In this document: positions 44,080 through 52,427 of the stretch, one piece after another
Layout of the letters: every line of letters starts with the position of its first letter
Numbering within the stretch: position 1 is the stretch's first letter
Translations under genes and position numbers: made by a program
Source: an uncultured Lentisphaeria bacterium
Lineage (GTDB): Bacteria; Verrucomicrobiota; Lentisphaeria; Victivallales; UBA1829
Assembly (NCBI GenBank): GCA_905197955.1
Contig: CAJKAR010000010.1
Span: 1-64,000 of the forward strand
Direction of reading: 5' to 3'
Length of the DNA stretch: 64,000 bases
The notes under the pieces: generated by a model
Seen by the model: the letters and a program-made list of their open reading frames with translations, nothing else
What the model was told of the DNA's origin: nothing
Database searches by the model: none

Positions 44080-46096
44080 TTTTGTTCTCCTGTTTGCGGG
44101 AGTCTTTTGTTGCGCTCATGCGCAGATCGAAGCGGAAGGGGATCGGGATCGTTCCAAGATCAAGTTCGGTGCCTGTTTGGCGGGCTTCGAGGCGGCGGAT
44201 CGAGAGGTAGAGATCGGAGAAGGAGGTTTCTCCTTCGCGGATGTCAGGTACATCGAGCCCATCGTTTTCCTCCAGAATGGCCTCCGCGCTGCGCCAGTCG
44301 CCGAGTTGAACCAGAGCCGATGCGTAAAGAAAACGGAGCATCGGACAGTTCCGTTTTTTTTCCGGCAGGGTGGAATACAAGGGTAAGAGGAGTTCTGCTT
44401 TTTCGGCTTCCAGGATGCCTTTGAAGCACTCCTTGGCCAGCGAGAGATCGTCCGGGCGTTTTCGCAGAGCCGCGGCGAAGAAGGTGGCGGATTCCTCTTT
44501 TCGGCCTGTGATCCGGCAGAGGTTTGCCATCGCGTACAGTCCAAGCGGAGTCGTGGCGAGGGAGAGCGAGTGTTCAAAACTTTTTTCTGCTCGTTCGAAA
44601 TCGTTCCGGTAGTACTGGCAGAGCCCGAGATGGAGCCAGGTGTTCCACTGGAAGCATCCGGCGCCCAGGACGGATTTTTTCAGGAGATCGAACCACTCAT
44701 CCTGAACAAGATAGGAGGGATCGACCGTGTCCGGAGGGATTTCCGGAAGGGTGCCGAATTTTAGGAGGTCGATCCACGGGAGCTGTTCTTTTTCCGGCTC
44801 TCCGAAGTCGAGGTGGGGGGAAAGGGGAGGTTCTCCTGCGTGCCGGCGGCGGAGGTTTTCCAGAGCTCCCCAGCCGGAACCGCGGGAGTGGAGAGTACTT
44901 TTTTTCAATGCGAAACTTTCGCGGGTCCGTTGTAGGAGAGTGTCCAGTTCCTGTTCCGGGAGGAGGGTGTTCAAGGTGGTTTCGACCTCGTCCACAGCGG
45001 TTTCCCATGCGCCGAAAATCCGTTCCGGGCGTGTCTGGATCGGGCCGTATGCTTCCAGCCATTCCCAGGCGGTTTTGGGGGGCATGGGACGGCACTCCAT
45101 CTGTGTTTTGCAGAGTCCGGCTTGAATTTCCAGATAGTCCGGATTTTCCGGAGAGGTCAGGCGTCTTTGCCAGTGGCGTCCGCCGGGGGCCTGGCCCCAG
45201 ACAAAAAGTTTCCGTCCGGCCAGTAGGCGCGTGGAGGCATGGACGATTCCCCAGCCGTCTTCGAAAATGGCGGCTTCGAATTTCCTGCGGTTTTCCGGAA
45301 TGTTGAAAAAGTGATCTTTCGAGTTCCAGTGATGGGTCGGGAACGTGCAATCGAAGCCTTCTGCAAATGGAAGCCGGAGTTTGCGAAGCGAGTGGTGCGT
45401 GTCGTCCACATACGCATTGGCAAAGGTGGTTTCCGCGGGGACCACGATCCGCAGACGTTCGCACTCCCGGACGGCGATGTTCGACCACCAGTACATGGGG
45501 ATGGTTTTCTCCTGCGGATTGACAATGCGCATCCGGGCGTAGAGAAAACGGGAACGTGGGGGGAGGAAAAAGTCCATTTGATAGGTCGCCGCACGGACCC
45601 GGCTGAATTCGTACAGGCGCAGGACCGGGGTGCCGTCGGTGTCTTCCAGAACTGCGGTGAACAGAGGGGAGAGGGTATAGGCATCGTGACCGCGGCTTCC
45701 GATGTTCCATTCCACGCCTCCGGCTACCCAGGCGTTTCGGACGGCAAAATTCCCCGGCTTGAACACGGGATTCTCATGGATGAGATCGCGGCCGGACTGC
45801 TTGTCGCGCAGCGACCAGAGCCGTCCGCCTGCTCCGGGAAGAAACTCCGCTTTCAGATATTCGTTTTCGAGGACTGCGCTTTCGAAAAGAAGTTCTTCTT
45901 CTGTCCTTTCGTAGTTGTCCTGCATGGTATGGGGCATGATGTTCGGGACCAGTCCGTAGCCGATGAAAAGATTGTCGTTTTCATCCGTCCGCGTTTCTAT
46001 TGTATGGGTGAATGCGTTTCTCATTGCGGGAAAGCTGTTCACGGATTTCAATTTGTTTCCCCGGAGCGTTTTGGTTTGAAAGGTCAGTCGGGTCAT
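44069..46096 (-). CDS. DUF5107 domain protein with C-terminal tetratricopeptide repeats
   Basis: A 675-residue cytoplasmic protein. The N-terminal two thirds resemble the beta-sandwich DUF5107 found with carbohydrate genes, with EFLPGAGGRLWSL and WVAGGVEWNIGSRGH, reminiscent of galactose mutarotase-like folds. Residues about 480-620 form TPRs (WLHLGLCQYYRNDFERAEKS, then LYAMANLCRITGRKEESA). A role in binding or processing imported sugars is inferred from position. AAGGA lies before the ATG, which overlaps the end of a possible 46-codon ORF by four bases. Confidence 0.72.
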   Translation of the reverse strand: MTRLTFQTKTLRGNKLKSVNSFPAMRNAFTHTIETRTDENDNLFIGYGLVPNIMPHTMQDNYERTEEELLFESAVLENEYLKAEFLPGAGGRLWSLRDKQSGRDLIHENPVFKPGNFAVRNAWVAGGVEWNIGSRGHDAYTLSPLFTAVLEDTDGTPVLRLYEFSRVRAATYQMDFFLPPRSRFLYARMRIVNPQEKTIPMYWWSNIAVRECERLRIVVPAETTFANAYVDDTHHSLRKLRLPFAEGFDCTFPTHHWNSKDHFFNIPENRRKFEAAIFEDGWGIVHASTRLLAGRKLFVWGQAPGGRHWQRRLTSPENPDYLEIQAGLCKTQMECRPMPPKTAWEWLEAYGPIQTRPERIFGAWETAVDEVETTLNTLLPEQELDTLLQRTRESFALKKSTLHSRGSGWGALENLRRRHAGEPPLSPHLDFGEPEKEQLPWIDLLKFGTLPEIPPDTVDPSYLVQDEWFDLLKKSVLGAGCFQWNTWLHLGLCQYYRNDFERAEKSFEHSLSLATTPLGLYAMANLCRITGRKEESATFFAAALRKRPDDLSLAKECFKGILEAEKAELLLPLYSTLPEKKRNCPMLRFLYASALVQLGDWRSAEAILEENDGLDVPDIREGETSFSDLYLSIRRLEARQTGTELDLGTIPIPFRFDLRMSATKDSRKQENKNEN

Positions 46097-46233
46097 GGAG
46101 CGGTTCCTTGTAAAGTTGTTGGTACAAATTTTATTGTTTGAGATTGGTTTGTTTTTTTTCTTTTTGTTTTTGTTGCTCTTTTTGTTTCGCCTGCGGCGAC
46201 CAGCTTGTTCAGCTGGACCGAAGCAGGTGCCAT
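46093..46233 (-). CDS. Possible small basic protein (46 residues), tentative
   Basis: A short open frame lies between the regulator and the DUF5107 gene. It reads MAPASVQLNKLVAAGETK and then a Lys/Arg/Thr-rich stretch, and its TGA overlaps the next ATG by four bases, as coupled genes here do. Against it, no ribosome site is well placed (GGGAGGAG is over 20 bases away; GTG starts upstream are possible), and the Lys-rich half comes from a simple A-rich tract. It may be plain leader. Confidence 0.22.
   Translation of the reverse strand: MAPASVQLNKLVAAGETKRATKTKRKKTNQSQTIKFVPTTLQGTAP
46115..46127. promoter_or_regulatory. Candidate operator before the DUF5107 gene
   Basis: GTTGTTGGTACAA lies about 20 bases before the DUF5107 start. 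It resembles TTGTTGTACCTACA at 47310-47323 in the leader of the adjacent regulator, so both may be sites for that regulator. Confidence 0.35.
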
Positions 46234-46243
46234 TCGCACCTGC
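46200..46243. repeat. Two adjacent hairpins downstream of the locus D regulator
   Basis: CCAGCT/AGCTGG (46200-46216) and GCAGGTGC/GCACCTGC (46223-46243), each with a 5-base loop, lie side by side after the regulator's stop on the minus strand. No U-run follows, so they may be RNA-stability or pausing elements rather than intrinsic terminators. Confidence 0.45.
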
Positions 46244-46267
46244 ACCGTCGTCGCTGTGCTCCTCCCA

Positions 46268-47290
46268 TTATTTTCGGGGGTGTCTCGGGAGGAATTCCGG
46301 AGGCAGTGGGGGATATATTTTTGGGGGTTCCGGTCCTGGTTTGAGATCCGTGAGGATGGCGTTTGCCGCCAGTTCTCCAAGAGCGTATCCGTTCAATTTT
46401 ACGGTTGGAATTTGTTTTTCTGCTGCGAGGGGAATATCGTTGCAGCCGGTGACTGTGCCGGAATAGGTTTGCATCAGGGCGGCGGCGAGCTCGTCGGAGG
46501 CACAGACGACCCCGTCCGGCGGATTGGGTTCCTGTTCCAGCTGTTGGCCGATTTGCATGGCGTCCGATGTCTGCTCGAAGTCAAGGTGGAAGATATGGTT
46601 TTCGGAAAGCCGGATTCCGTATTCGAGGCAGACTTGGATGACTCCGTTTTTGAAGTCGTCCATGATGCAGCAGTTGCTGCCCGGCAGGAGAAGGGCAAGA
46701 TTCTTTTTGCCGCGTTCTACCAGATAGGATGCCGCCAGACGGCCCGCTTCCTGATAGTCGAACCGGATAGCCTCCCGGACGAATTCCCGATGATAGTTTT
46801 TGACAAAGCGGAACGGGATGGAGAGTTTTTTCAAGGCGCTTAATGTGGGTTCGTCAAGCTGATAGGCTCCGATCAGGAGTCCGGAAAAATGTTTTGCTGT
46901 TTCGGTGATGTTTTCCTGGGGAAAGGTTCTCGGACTTACCATAATGTCAAGGAGGTATCCGTGTCGGGTCAGGCCGGCATCCAGTCCCCGGATGATGTCG
47001 GCGGTCAGCGGATACGTCGTATAGGCGGAACTGTACAGCAGAAAGGCGATCTTCCGGGATTCCACTGGAGTATTTTGCCGGACAAAACTGCCCTTCCCCC
47101 GAATCCGGTAAATGAATCCTTCATTTTCCAGTTCGCGCAATGCCTGACGGACGGTGTTTCGCGAAAGTGCAAACCTTTTCATTAAAGAGAGTTCGGGTTC
47201 TATTTGTTCTTCCTCTCCGAATACTCCGCTGCGGATGCATTCCGTCAGATAGTTTTTCAGTTCCTGATATTTGTATTTCGGACCGGACAT
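46268..47290 (-). CDS. GntR-LacI hybrid transcriptional regulator, locus D
   Basis: A 340-residue regulator with a GntR winged helix (about 5-75: SLMKRFALSRNTVRQALREL and the wing IRGKGSFV) and a LacI-type effector domain (about 80-335) with GLLIGAYQLD, PPDGVVCASDELAAALM and the C-terminal LPPEFLPR. It resembles arabinose regulator AraR. It probably controls its own promoter and the DUF5107/hydrolase-like genes behind it, as related sequence sites occur in both leaders. Confidence 0.9.
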   Translation of the reverse strand: MSGPKYKYQELKNYLTECIRSGVFGEEEQIEPELSLMKRFALSRNTVRQALRELENEGFIYRIRGKGSFVRQNTPVESRKIAFLLYSSAYTTYPLTADIIRGLDAGLTRHGYLLDIMVSPRTFPQENITETAKHFSGLLIGAYQLDEPTLSALKKLSIPFRFVKNYHREFVREAIRFDYQEAGRLAASYLVERGKKNLALLLPGSNCCIMDDFKNGVIQVCLEYGIRLSENHIFHLDFEQTSDAMQIGQQLEQEPNPPDGVVCASDELAAALMQTYSGTVTGCNDIPLAAEKQIPTVKLNGYALGELAANAILTDLKPGPEPPKIYPPLPPEFLPRHPRK

Positions 47291-47309
47291 GAGATTTCCT
47301 GATTTTCTT

Positions 47310-47323
47310 TTGTTGTACCTACA
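47310..47323. promoter_or_regulatory. Candidate operator in the locus D regulator leader
   Basis: TTGTTGTACCTACA lies between the promoter and the start codon and contains the imperfect dyad TGTACCTACA. A related site is at 46115-46127. Binding here would block transcription, suggesting autorepression. Confidence 0.38.
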
Positions 47324-47333
47324 TCTTGGAATA

Positions 47334-47362
47334 AAGATAGCAGGGATGTTTCTTTATGTCAA
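47334..47362 (-). promoter_or_regulatory. Promoter of the locus D regulator
   Basis: A perfect TTGACA (47362-47357), 17-base spacer and the -10 box TATCTT (47339-47334). Confidence 0.68.
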
Positions 47363-47444
47363 GTTTTTCTGGAAGAGGAAATGGAAAAAAGAGTGTTTTT
47401 TGGGTGAAAGCAGGTGTGTTTTTTGTTTTTTCTGCTTTCTCCTC

Positions 47445-47473
47445 TTGACAAATTCCGCGATTTGTGGTATAAT
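47445..47473 (+). promoter_or_regulatory. Consensus promoter of locus C
   Basis: A perfect TTGACA (47445-47450), 17-base spacer and TATAAT (47468-47473) contain the shared block TTTGTGGTATAAT (47461-47473). Confidence 0.8.
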
Positions 47474-47479
47474 GAATAC

Positions 47480-47504
47480 AGGTATATAGATAGGTAGACA
47501 GGTC
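47480..47504. promoter_or_regulatory. Triple AGGT direct repeat, candidate operator of the locus C regulator
   Basis: AGGTA (47480), AGGTA (47492) and AGGTC (47500) lie between the predicted transcription start and the ATG of the GntR regulator. The last copy is also the only ribosome-binding-like sequence. A bound regulator would block initiation of both transcription and translation. Confidence 0.4.
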
Positions 47505-47510
47505 CAGACA

Positions 47511-48854
47511 ATGACAGTAACGGAAAAAATCAGTGCATATTTTGATTCTCTGATTGCGGAAGGGAAACTGCGTCCCGGAGATAAGCTTCCCTCGTATGGC
47601 GCGATTTCCCGGAAATTCGGCGTGACGTATGCCACGGTCCAGCGGGCGTATAAGAATATGGAGGTTGCCGGTAAGCTCAAGGTGGTCAATGGAATCGGTT
47701 CGTTTCTGAACGGGGGAGAGATTCTGAATGTTGATTTTTATCTGGCCGGAACCAGTTTTGATTTTGAGGTGTTCCAGAAGATTGCGGATGAGATTTCGGA
47801 TCGTCATAATCTGAATTTGAAGATTCGGATGATCGACACGGCGGGGAGAAAAACGCTTGATTTCACTGGATTGGAATACAAGGTTTATATTCGTGAATTT
47901 AATCCGTGGGTTCACGCGCATGGGTCGCAGATGGATTTTTCGGCGTTCGAGGGATATGATGAGTTCATGAAGGAATTTGCGTTGCCGGATCAGACATGCA
48001 ATCATACGAGACTGCCGTTTTTTCTGATTGGTTTTCAGGGGATGGTGAATCCGCTTCTTCTGAAGAAGATTGGATTTCGGAAGCAGATTGCGCATCTGTC
48101 TTCGTTTGAATGGTGGGAGGAGCTGGTGGACTGCTGTCGGGGGGCCTCTGTTTTTCCGGCGGTGAAGAATTTCCGCACGGATGACATCGGCTCATTTCCC
48201 GCTATTCCATGGATGGAGATTTTAATGGCGAACGAGCGCAGGGATATTCGTGATCTTTTCCGTCTTCCGTGTTTTGAGACTGCAACCGGGGAGCGGCTTT
48301 TCCGTATGATGAAAGACTGTGTCCTTTCTTTGAACGATCAATATTCGTTCCGTCGCGGGGACTGTGTGCTGGATCCGGCGGTCGGTTCCTGGATTTCCGT
48401 TCAGCATAAAAAGATGCCGTATATGACGGAGGAGACTTTCCGGATCGTTCCCGTCATGTGCGGAAAAAAACGGATGCTCCGCTATGGAATCCAGTATCTG
48501 GAAGCCTATGTGAACCATACGATCACCGAGCCGGAGAAAAGACGGATCTGGATCTTTCTCCGCGAGCTCCTCTCCAAGCCGGTGCAGAAAAAACTTATGG
48601 CGATTTCCGGAATGGTTTCCATGCGGAAAGATATGAAGCCTTCCGATCACGCATGGGCAGTTCGCGAGGATTTCCTTTCCTTTTTCCCTGCTCATAACGA
48701 GCTGCTTCTAAGCTGCGGAGTGCTTTCCACGGAACTTTACGCGGTACTTTCAGCTCTTTACGAACAGTATGAACTGCTCGGAACGGATGGTTTTGCGACC
48801 CGGAAGTTTATGGATCGGAAAATCAGAGCATACAATATTCAACAGGGAGAATAA
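47511..48854 (+). CDS. GntR-family regulator with solute-binding-protein-like domain, locus C
   Basis: A 447-residue regulator of the same design as the one at 11813-13240. A GntR winged helix (1-70: YGAISRKFGVTYATVQRAYK) is followed by a domain of about 370 residues resembling an extracellular solute-binding protein, with SFEWWEELVDCCRG and the late helix RIWIFLRELLSKPVQKKL. No signal peptide is present. It precedes the pseudopilin gene by a single base and heads the locus C operon. Confidence 0.87.
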   Translation: MTVTEKISAYFDSLIAEGKLRPGDKLPSYGAISRKFGVTYATVQRAYKNMEVAGKLKVVNGIGSFLNGGEILNVDFYLAGTSFDFEVFQKIADEISDRHNLNLKIRMIDTAGRKTLDFTGLEYKVYIREFNPWVHAHGSQMDFSAFEGYDEFMKEFALPDQTCNHTRLPFFLIGFQGMVNPLLLKKIGFRKQIAHLSSFEWWEELVDCCRGASVFPAVKNFRTDDIGSFPAIPWMEILMANERRDIRDLFRLPCFETATGERLFRMMKDCVLSLNDQYSFRRGDCVLDPAVGSWISVQHKKMPYMTEETFRIVPVMCGKKRMLRYGIQYLEAYVNHTITEPEKRRIWIFLRELLSKPVQKKLMAISGMVSMRKDMKPSDHAWAVREDFLSFFPAHNELLLSCGVLSTELYAVLSALYEQYELLGTDGFATRKFMDRKIRAYNIQQGE

Positions 48855-48855
48855 G

Positions 48856-49632
48856 ATGCGGAAACAGAATGGAAAATATTTTACATTGATAGAATTGTTG
48901 ATTGTGATTGCAATCATTGCAATTCTAGCTGGAATTCTTCTTCCGGCCTTGCAGAGTGCACGGAAGAAAGCATTTCAGACGACATGCCTTTCGAATATGA
49001 AAAGCATTGGTTCCGGTTTTCTTCAATATTCCATTGATTATGATGATTTTCTGCCGGCGCTGTATTGTGGAAGCACAGTTTTCTGGCCGGTGTCCATCCG
49101 CAACTATGTCGGGAAACGGGGAGAGACACTGCCTTCTGGAAACAACCAGGCGGTTCTGGAATCGGAGGTGCATGTGCCGTTCGGGACGTATCGGAACGAC
49201 ATCTATCTTTGTCCGGATTACCGTTCCGATCCGGGAGGATATCCCATGCGGCGCACCTATGTTGCCACCGTGGTTTCCTCCAGTGTGAATGACGGCGGAT
49301 TTGCGTGGGATCACGAACCGAGTCTTCCTGAGGATACGGAGCCGCGCATGGATCGTCGTCCCCGGAAGATCACTCGCATCAAGGGGCAGAGTGTTCTTCT
49401 TGTGGAAGGAGTTTCACGGAGCGGCAACGGCTTCCCTGCTGAATGGAAAAAACCGAATTATACCAATAATCCGATGGGGCTTTCGGAGAGTTCCCGTCTC
49501 AGTTATCTGCCTTACGGACGGCATCCGGGATTTACGGGAAATCATCTGCAATGTGCCGGGAATGTGCGGTCGTTTCCGGCGAATCCGAATCCGGGACAGC
49601 AGAGGTTTGATGCGTCCTGGTGTCCGAGGTGA
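48856..49632 (+). CDS. Prepilin-type (pseudopilin-like) protein, locus C
   Basis: A 258-residue protein with leader MRKQNGKY and the segment FTLIELLIVIAIIAILAGIL, then LLPALQSARKKAF. Tyr replaces the usual Gly before the cleavage site. The C-terminal RHPGFTGNHLQCAGNVRSF is a degenerate HX9DG-type tail. GGGAG lies eight bases before the ATG. It starts one base after the regulator's stop codon. The pattern regulator, pseudopilin, hydrolase repeats loci A and B. Confidence 0.87.
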   Translation: MRKQNGKYFTLIELLIVIAIIAILAGILLPALQSARKKAFQTTCLSNMKSIGSGFLQYSIDYDDFLPALYCGSTVFWPVSIRNYVGKRGETLPSGNNQAVLESEVHVPFGTYRNDIYLCPDYRSDPGGYPMRRTYVATVVSSSVNDGGFAWDHEPSLPEDTEPRMDRRPRKITRIKGQSVLLVEGVSRSGNGFPAEWKKPNYTNNPMGLSESSRLSYLPYGRHPGFTGNHLQCAGNVRSFPANPNPGQQRFDASWCPR

Positions 49633-49650
49633 GAATGGCTGGAAGATTGT

Positions 49651-49675
49651 GCCGTCTGCTGCGGGACGGCGTTTT
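49651..49675 (+). terminator. Hairpin with short T-run after the locus C pseudopilin
   Basis: GCCGTC (49651-49656) pairs with GACGGC (49665-49670), followed by GTTTTC. It is a weak intrinsic terminator or attenuator that would lower expression of the hydrolases relative to the regulator and pseudopilin. Confidence 0.45.
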
Positions 49676-49733
49676 CAATAGTGAGAAACAGGGGAATCCG
49701 GATCGGATTGCCTGAAACAAAGAGAGTTTTTTT

Positions 49734-51749
49734 ATGAAATATCTGTCGGTTGCTTATTATCCGGAGGTCTGGCCGGAGGAACGCTGGGAGCGGGATTTGT
49801 CTCTGATGCGCGATGCGGGGATTAACTGTGTCCGCATGGGGGAGTTCAACTGGACCGGTTTTGAGCCGCGCGAAGGGGAGTTCCATTTTGAGGAGTATCA
49901 CAGAATTCTGGATCTTTGCGGGAAATATGGAATTCATGTGATTTTGTGCACGCCGACTTCCGCGCTTCCCCCGTGGATGATGAAAAATCATCCGGAGACG
50001 GTTCGAAGGGATCAGGATGGCATTTCGCCATCTGTCGGGACCCGCCGTCAGTATTGTCAGTCCTCGGAGCGGTTTTTTGCGTTTTCGCGCAGGGTTGTGG
50101 CGAAGATGGCGGAGGCGTTTCGGGATCGGAAAGAGATTATTGCATGGCAGCTTGATAATGAATTGTCTTCCACGTCCGAGCTTGGCATGTGCTGCTGCCC
50201 GCGCTGTGAGCGGGAGTTCCGGCGCTGGCTGAAGGAGAAGTACGGAACGATCGATGCGTTGAACCGGGCGTGGAATGCCGCATCCTGGTCCTCCCGTTTC
50301 ACGGACTGGGAGGAGATTACGCTCCCGGTTCACCGGGTCGGTTGGAAGCTGGATCTTTATCGATGCATGAGCGACCGGCTTCTTGGATTGATTCTGGAAC
50401 ACCGGGATATTCTGAAAAAAGCGAATCCTGCATGGAGAATCACCACCAATACCTGGACCAGTTTCAGCGCGGATATCGACATTGCGCGTGGCGCGCGGGA
50501 ACTTGATTTTTATTCCTGTGATTCGTATGTGACCGATCCGGCAATTGCCTTTATGCGTTCTTTCTGGGATCTTTACCGGAATTTGAAGGGGGTTCCGGCT
50601 CCGTTTGCAGTGGGGGAGACAGGTGTGCAGCGGTATCCGTCCAGGGAGGGGGGATTTGATGCGAGACCATGGTTCTGGGAGATGGTGGGGCGCGGGGCGG
50701 AAACGATCGGATATTTCCGCTGGCGGCAGTCGGTGATGGGAGAGGAGGAACTGGTTTCTCCTTCGATCATTCCCTGGAGCGGCGAACCGAAAATGATTTA
50801 TGAGAATCTGAAAAAGATGAAGCAGGAGTACGATTCGCTCGGAGTGGACTGGGATGCCATTCCGCTGGAGCGGGGCGATGCTGCAATTCTGGTCGATATG
50901 GAAACTGCGTTCCTGCACCGGGTGGATGGAGACAGTCAGATGCTGGGAATTGCCGTAGGCACTGTCAATGCGGCTCTCTCTGCTCTGGGGTTCCAGGTGG
51001 ATGTGATTCCCATGGAGAATGTCGCCGAGGATCTTTCCGCCTACAAACTGGTTGCTCTTCCGACCGTGGAATACGTTTCTCCGGCGATGCAGATGCGTCT
51101 TAAAGAGTATGTCCGGAACGGAGGACTGCTCTTTGCGGAGCACCGGCTGAATATCAAGGATGAATTCGGCAAATACCGGACCTCCTCCGGTCCGGATGGA
51201 ATGCAGGATCTGTTCGGATTGGAAATTTATGATGTTGCGCACTCGTTCCGGGAGCGTTCCTACTGGGCTGTGACGCTGGAGATTCCACCGCGGTCCAATA
51301 CGCTGCTTTCGCTGGAGATTCTGGGAAAGGATACGCTGATCCGTTCCCGGCTGGAACGTCTGGAGCTCCGGACGGCGAGAGCTCTTCTGGAGTACTCCGG
51401 AGGCTGTTTTGAAGGGACCCCGCTTCTTGCCGAGAACGCCTGGGGGAGCGGATATGCCTGTTATTTCGGGGCGGATGCCGATCTGGAAGCGCATGAACGG
51501 ATTTTGAGGTTTCTCTGCGAACGGAGATTCGGAAGAAGGTTTCCGCGTTTGCCGTTCTCTGTCGGACGGATGGTGCGTGGAGAGTTTGTCATCTATACAA
51601 ACTGTTCGAGTGAACCGGTCTCGTTTGAAATTCCGGAACGGGTTCGAGAAGTTCTGCTGGGAAGAGGCTGCAATAAGAATGGCAGGATGGAACTTCGGGA
51701 ACATGATGTCTGCGTGATCCGGCGGGAGACTGCGGACTCTTCCGTTTGA
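49734..51749 (+). CDS. Beta-galactosidase, GH42
   Basis: A 671-residue retaining beta-galactosidase. The A-domain barrel opens with VAYYPEVWPEERWERDLSLM. Glu143 in QLDNE is the predicted acid/base and Glu295 in AVGETG the nucleophile. Cys108, Cys153, Cys155 and Cys158 match the zinc cluster of bacterial GH42 enzymes. The B-domain (about 385-600) is the GATase-like trimerisation fold. There is no signal peptide, so it works on galactosides in the cytoplasm. It lies about 100 bases after the pseudopilin, behind the weak hairpin. Confidence 0.92.
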   Translation: MKYLSVAYYPEVWPEERWERDLSLMRDAGINCVRMGEFNWTGFEPREGEFHFEEYHRILDLCGKYGIHVILCTPTSALPPWMMKNHPETVRRDQDGISPSVGTRRQYCQSSERFFAFSRRVVAKMAEAFRDRKEIIAWQLDNELSSTSELGMCCCPRCEREFRRWLKEKYGTIDALNRAWNAASWSSRFTDWEEITLPVHRVGWKLDLYRCMSDRLLGLILEHRDILKKANPAWRITTNTWTSFSADIDIARGARELDFYSCDSYVTDPAIAFMRSFWDLYRNLKGVPAPFAVGETGVQRYPSREGGFDARPWFWEMVGRGAETIGYFRWRQSVMGEEELVSPSIIPWSGEPKMIYENLKKMKQEYDSLGVDWDAIPLERGDAAILVDMETAFLHRVDGDSQMLGIAVGTVNAALSALGFQVDVIPMENVAEDLSAYKLVALPTVEYVSPAMQMRLKEYVRNGGLLFAEHRLNIKDEFGKYRTSSGPDGMQDLFGLEIYDVAHSFRERSYWAVTLEIPPRSNTLLSLEILGKDTLIRSRLERLELRTARALLEYSGGCFEGTPLLAENAWGSGYACYFGADADLEAHERILRFLCERRFGRRFPRLPFSVGRMVRGEFVIYTNCSSEPVSFEIPERVREVLLGRGCNKNGRMELREHDVCVIRRETADSSV

Positions 51750-51854
51750 TGAAACGGAGTCGGAAAGAATAGAATTTGGAAAAAACGCCGGGGAATTCCG
51801 CTCGTTCAGAGGGAACGGGAGGGGCCCTGCATATGGAAAAAGAAGGAGTGAAGA

Positions 51855-52412
51855 GTGAAAGCCGTTGTAATTTTCGTATGTCTTTTTACCGTGACAGCGC
51901 TGTTTGCACAGCTGAATGTGACGCTGAGTTTCAGTACGGATGGAGGCAAGACATGGAGTGAGGATTTTCCTGTACTCGCTGACGGGAAACGGGAATTTTT
52001 CGTCAAGGCCGCATGGAAAGTCGTTTCCGGGAAGCCGATGAAAATTGTCACCACTCGTCTTGCCTGCCGGGAGAGAGATTTTGCCAGTGCGAATATGGGA
52101 CGCCGAAACAATTATGGGAAGATGAATCAGAATGCCTGGTGGCAGTCTCTGACAAAATACTGGGCGAATCCGGCATCGCCTGTTCCGTTCATCTACCGGG
52201 TGGATCTGGGGGAGCGCAAGGCGGGAGTCATCGGCGTTCAGAACGAATGGAGCCGGGAGCAGAAGAAATTCATCAATGCTCCGCTTCCTCCGCTGGCTGC
52301 GTTCGGGCCTGGAACGTGCCGCTTTACACTTGTCATTACGTGCTGGGGAAAGGAGAACGGCGAGCGCGCATTCGAAACGTTTCAGGATTTTGATGTCATC
52401 ATTCAGAAATAA
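51855..52412 (+). CDS. Small exported protein of unknown function
   Basis: A 185-residue protein with a signal peptide (about 1-18, ending LFA-Q). The start is a GTG with AAGGAG six bases upstream. The mature part is a compact beta-rich domain opening with LNVTLSFSTDGGKTWSEDFP, a phrase common in sialidase- or BNR-like and carbohydrate-associated beta domains. It lies 15 bases before the giant GH2-TPR gene. A substrate-binding or accessory role is inferred. Confidence 0.7.
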   Translation: MKAVVIFVCLFTVTALFAQLNVTLSFSTDGGKTWSEDFPVLADGKREFFVKAAWKVVSGKPMKIVTTRLACRERDFASANMGRRNNYGKMNQNAWWQSLTKYWANPASPVPFIYRVDLGERKAGVIGVQNEWSREQKKFINAPLPPLAAFGPGTCRFTLVITCWGKENGERAFETFQDFDVIIQK

Positions 52413-52427
52413 GAGGCAGGGGTGGTT

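Noticed and set aside
46138..46193. T-rich tract encoding a very hydrophobic plus-strand peptide
   Set aside because: The apparent membrane peptide arises from a low-complexity T-run antisense to the leader of the DUF5107 operon; there is no ribosome site.
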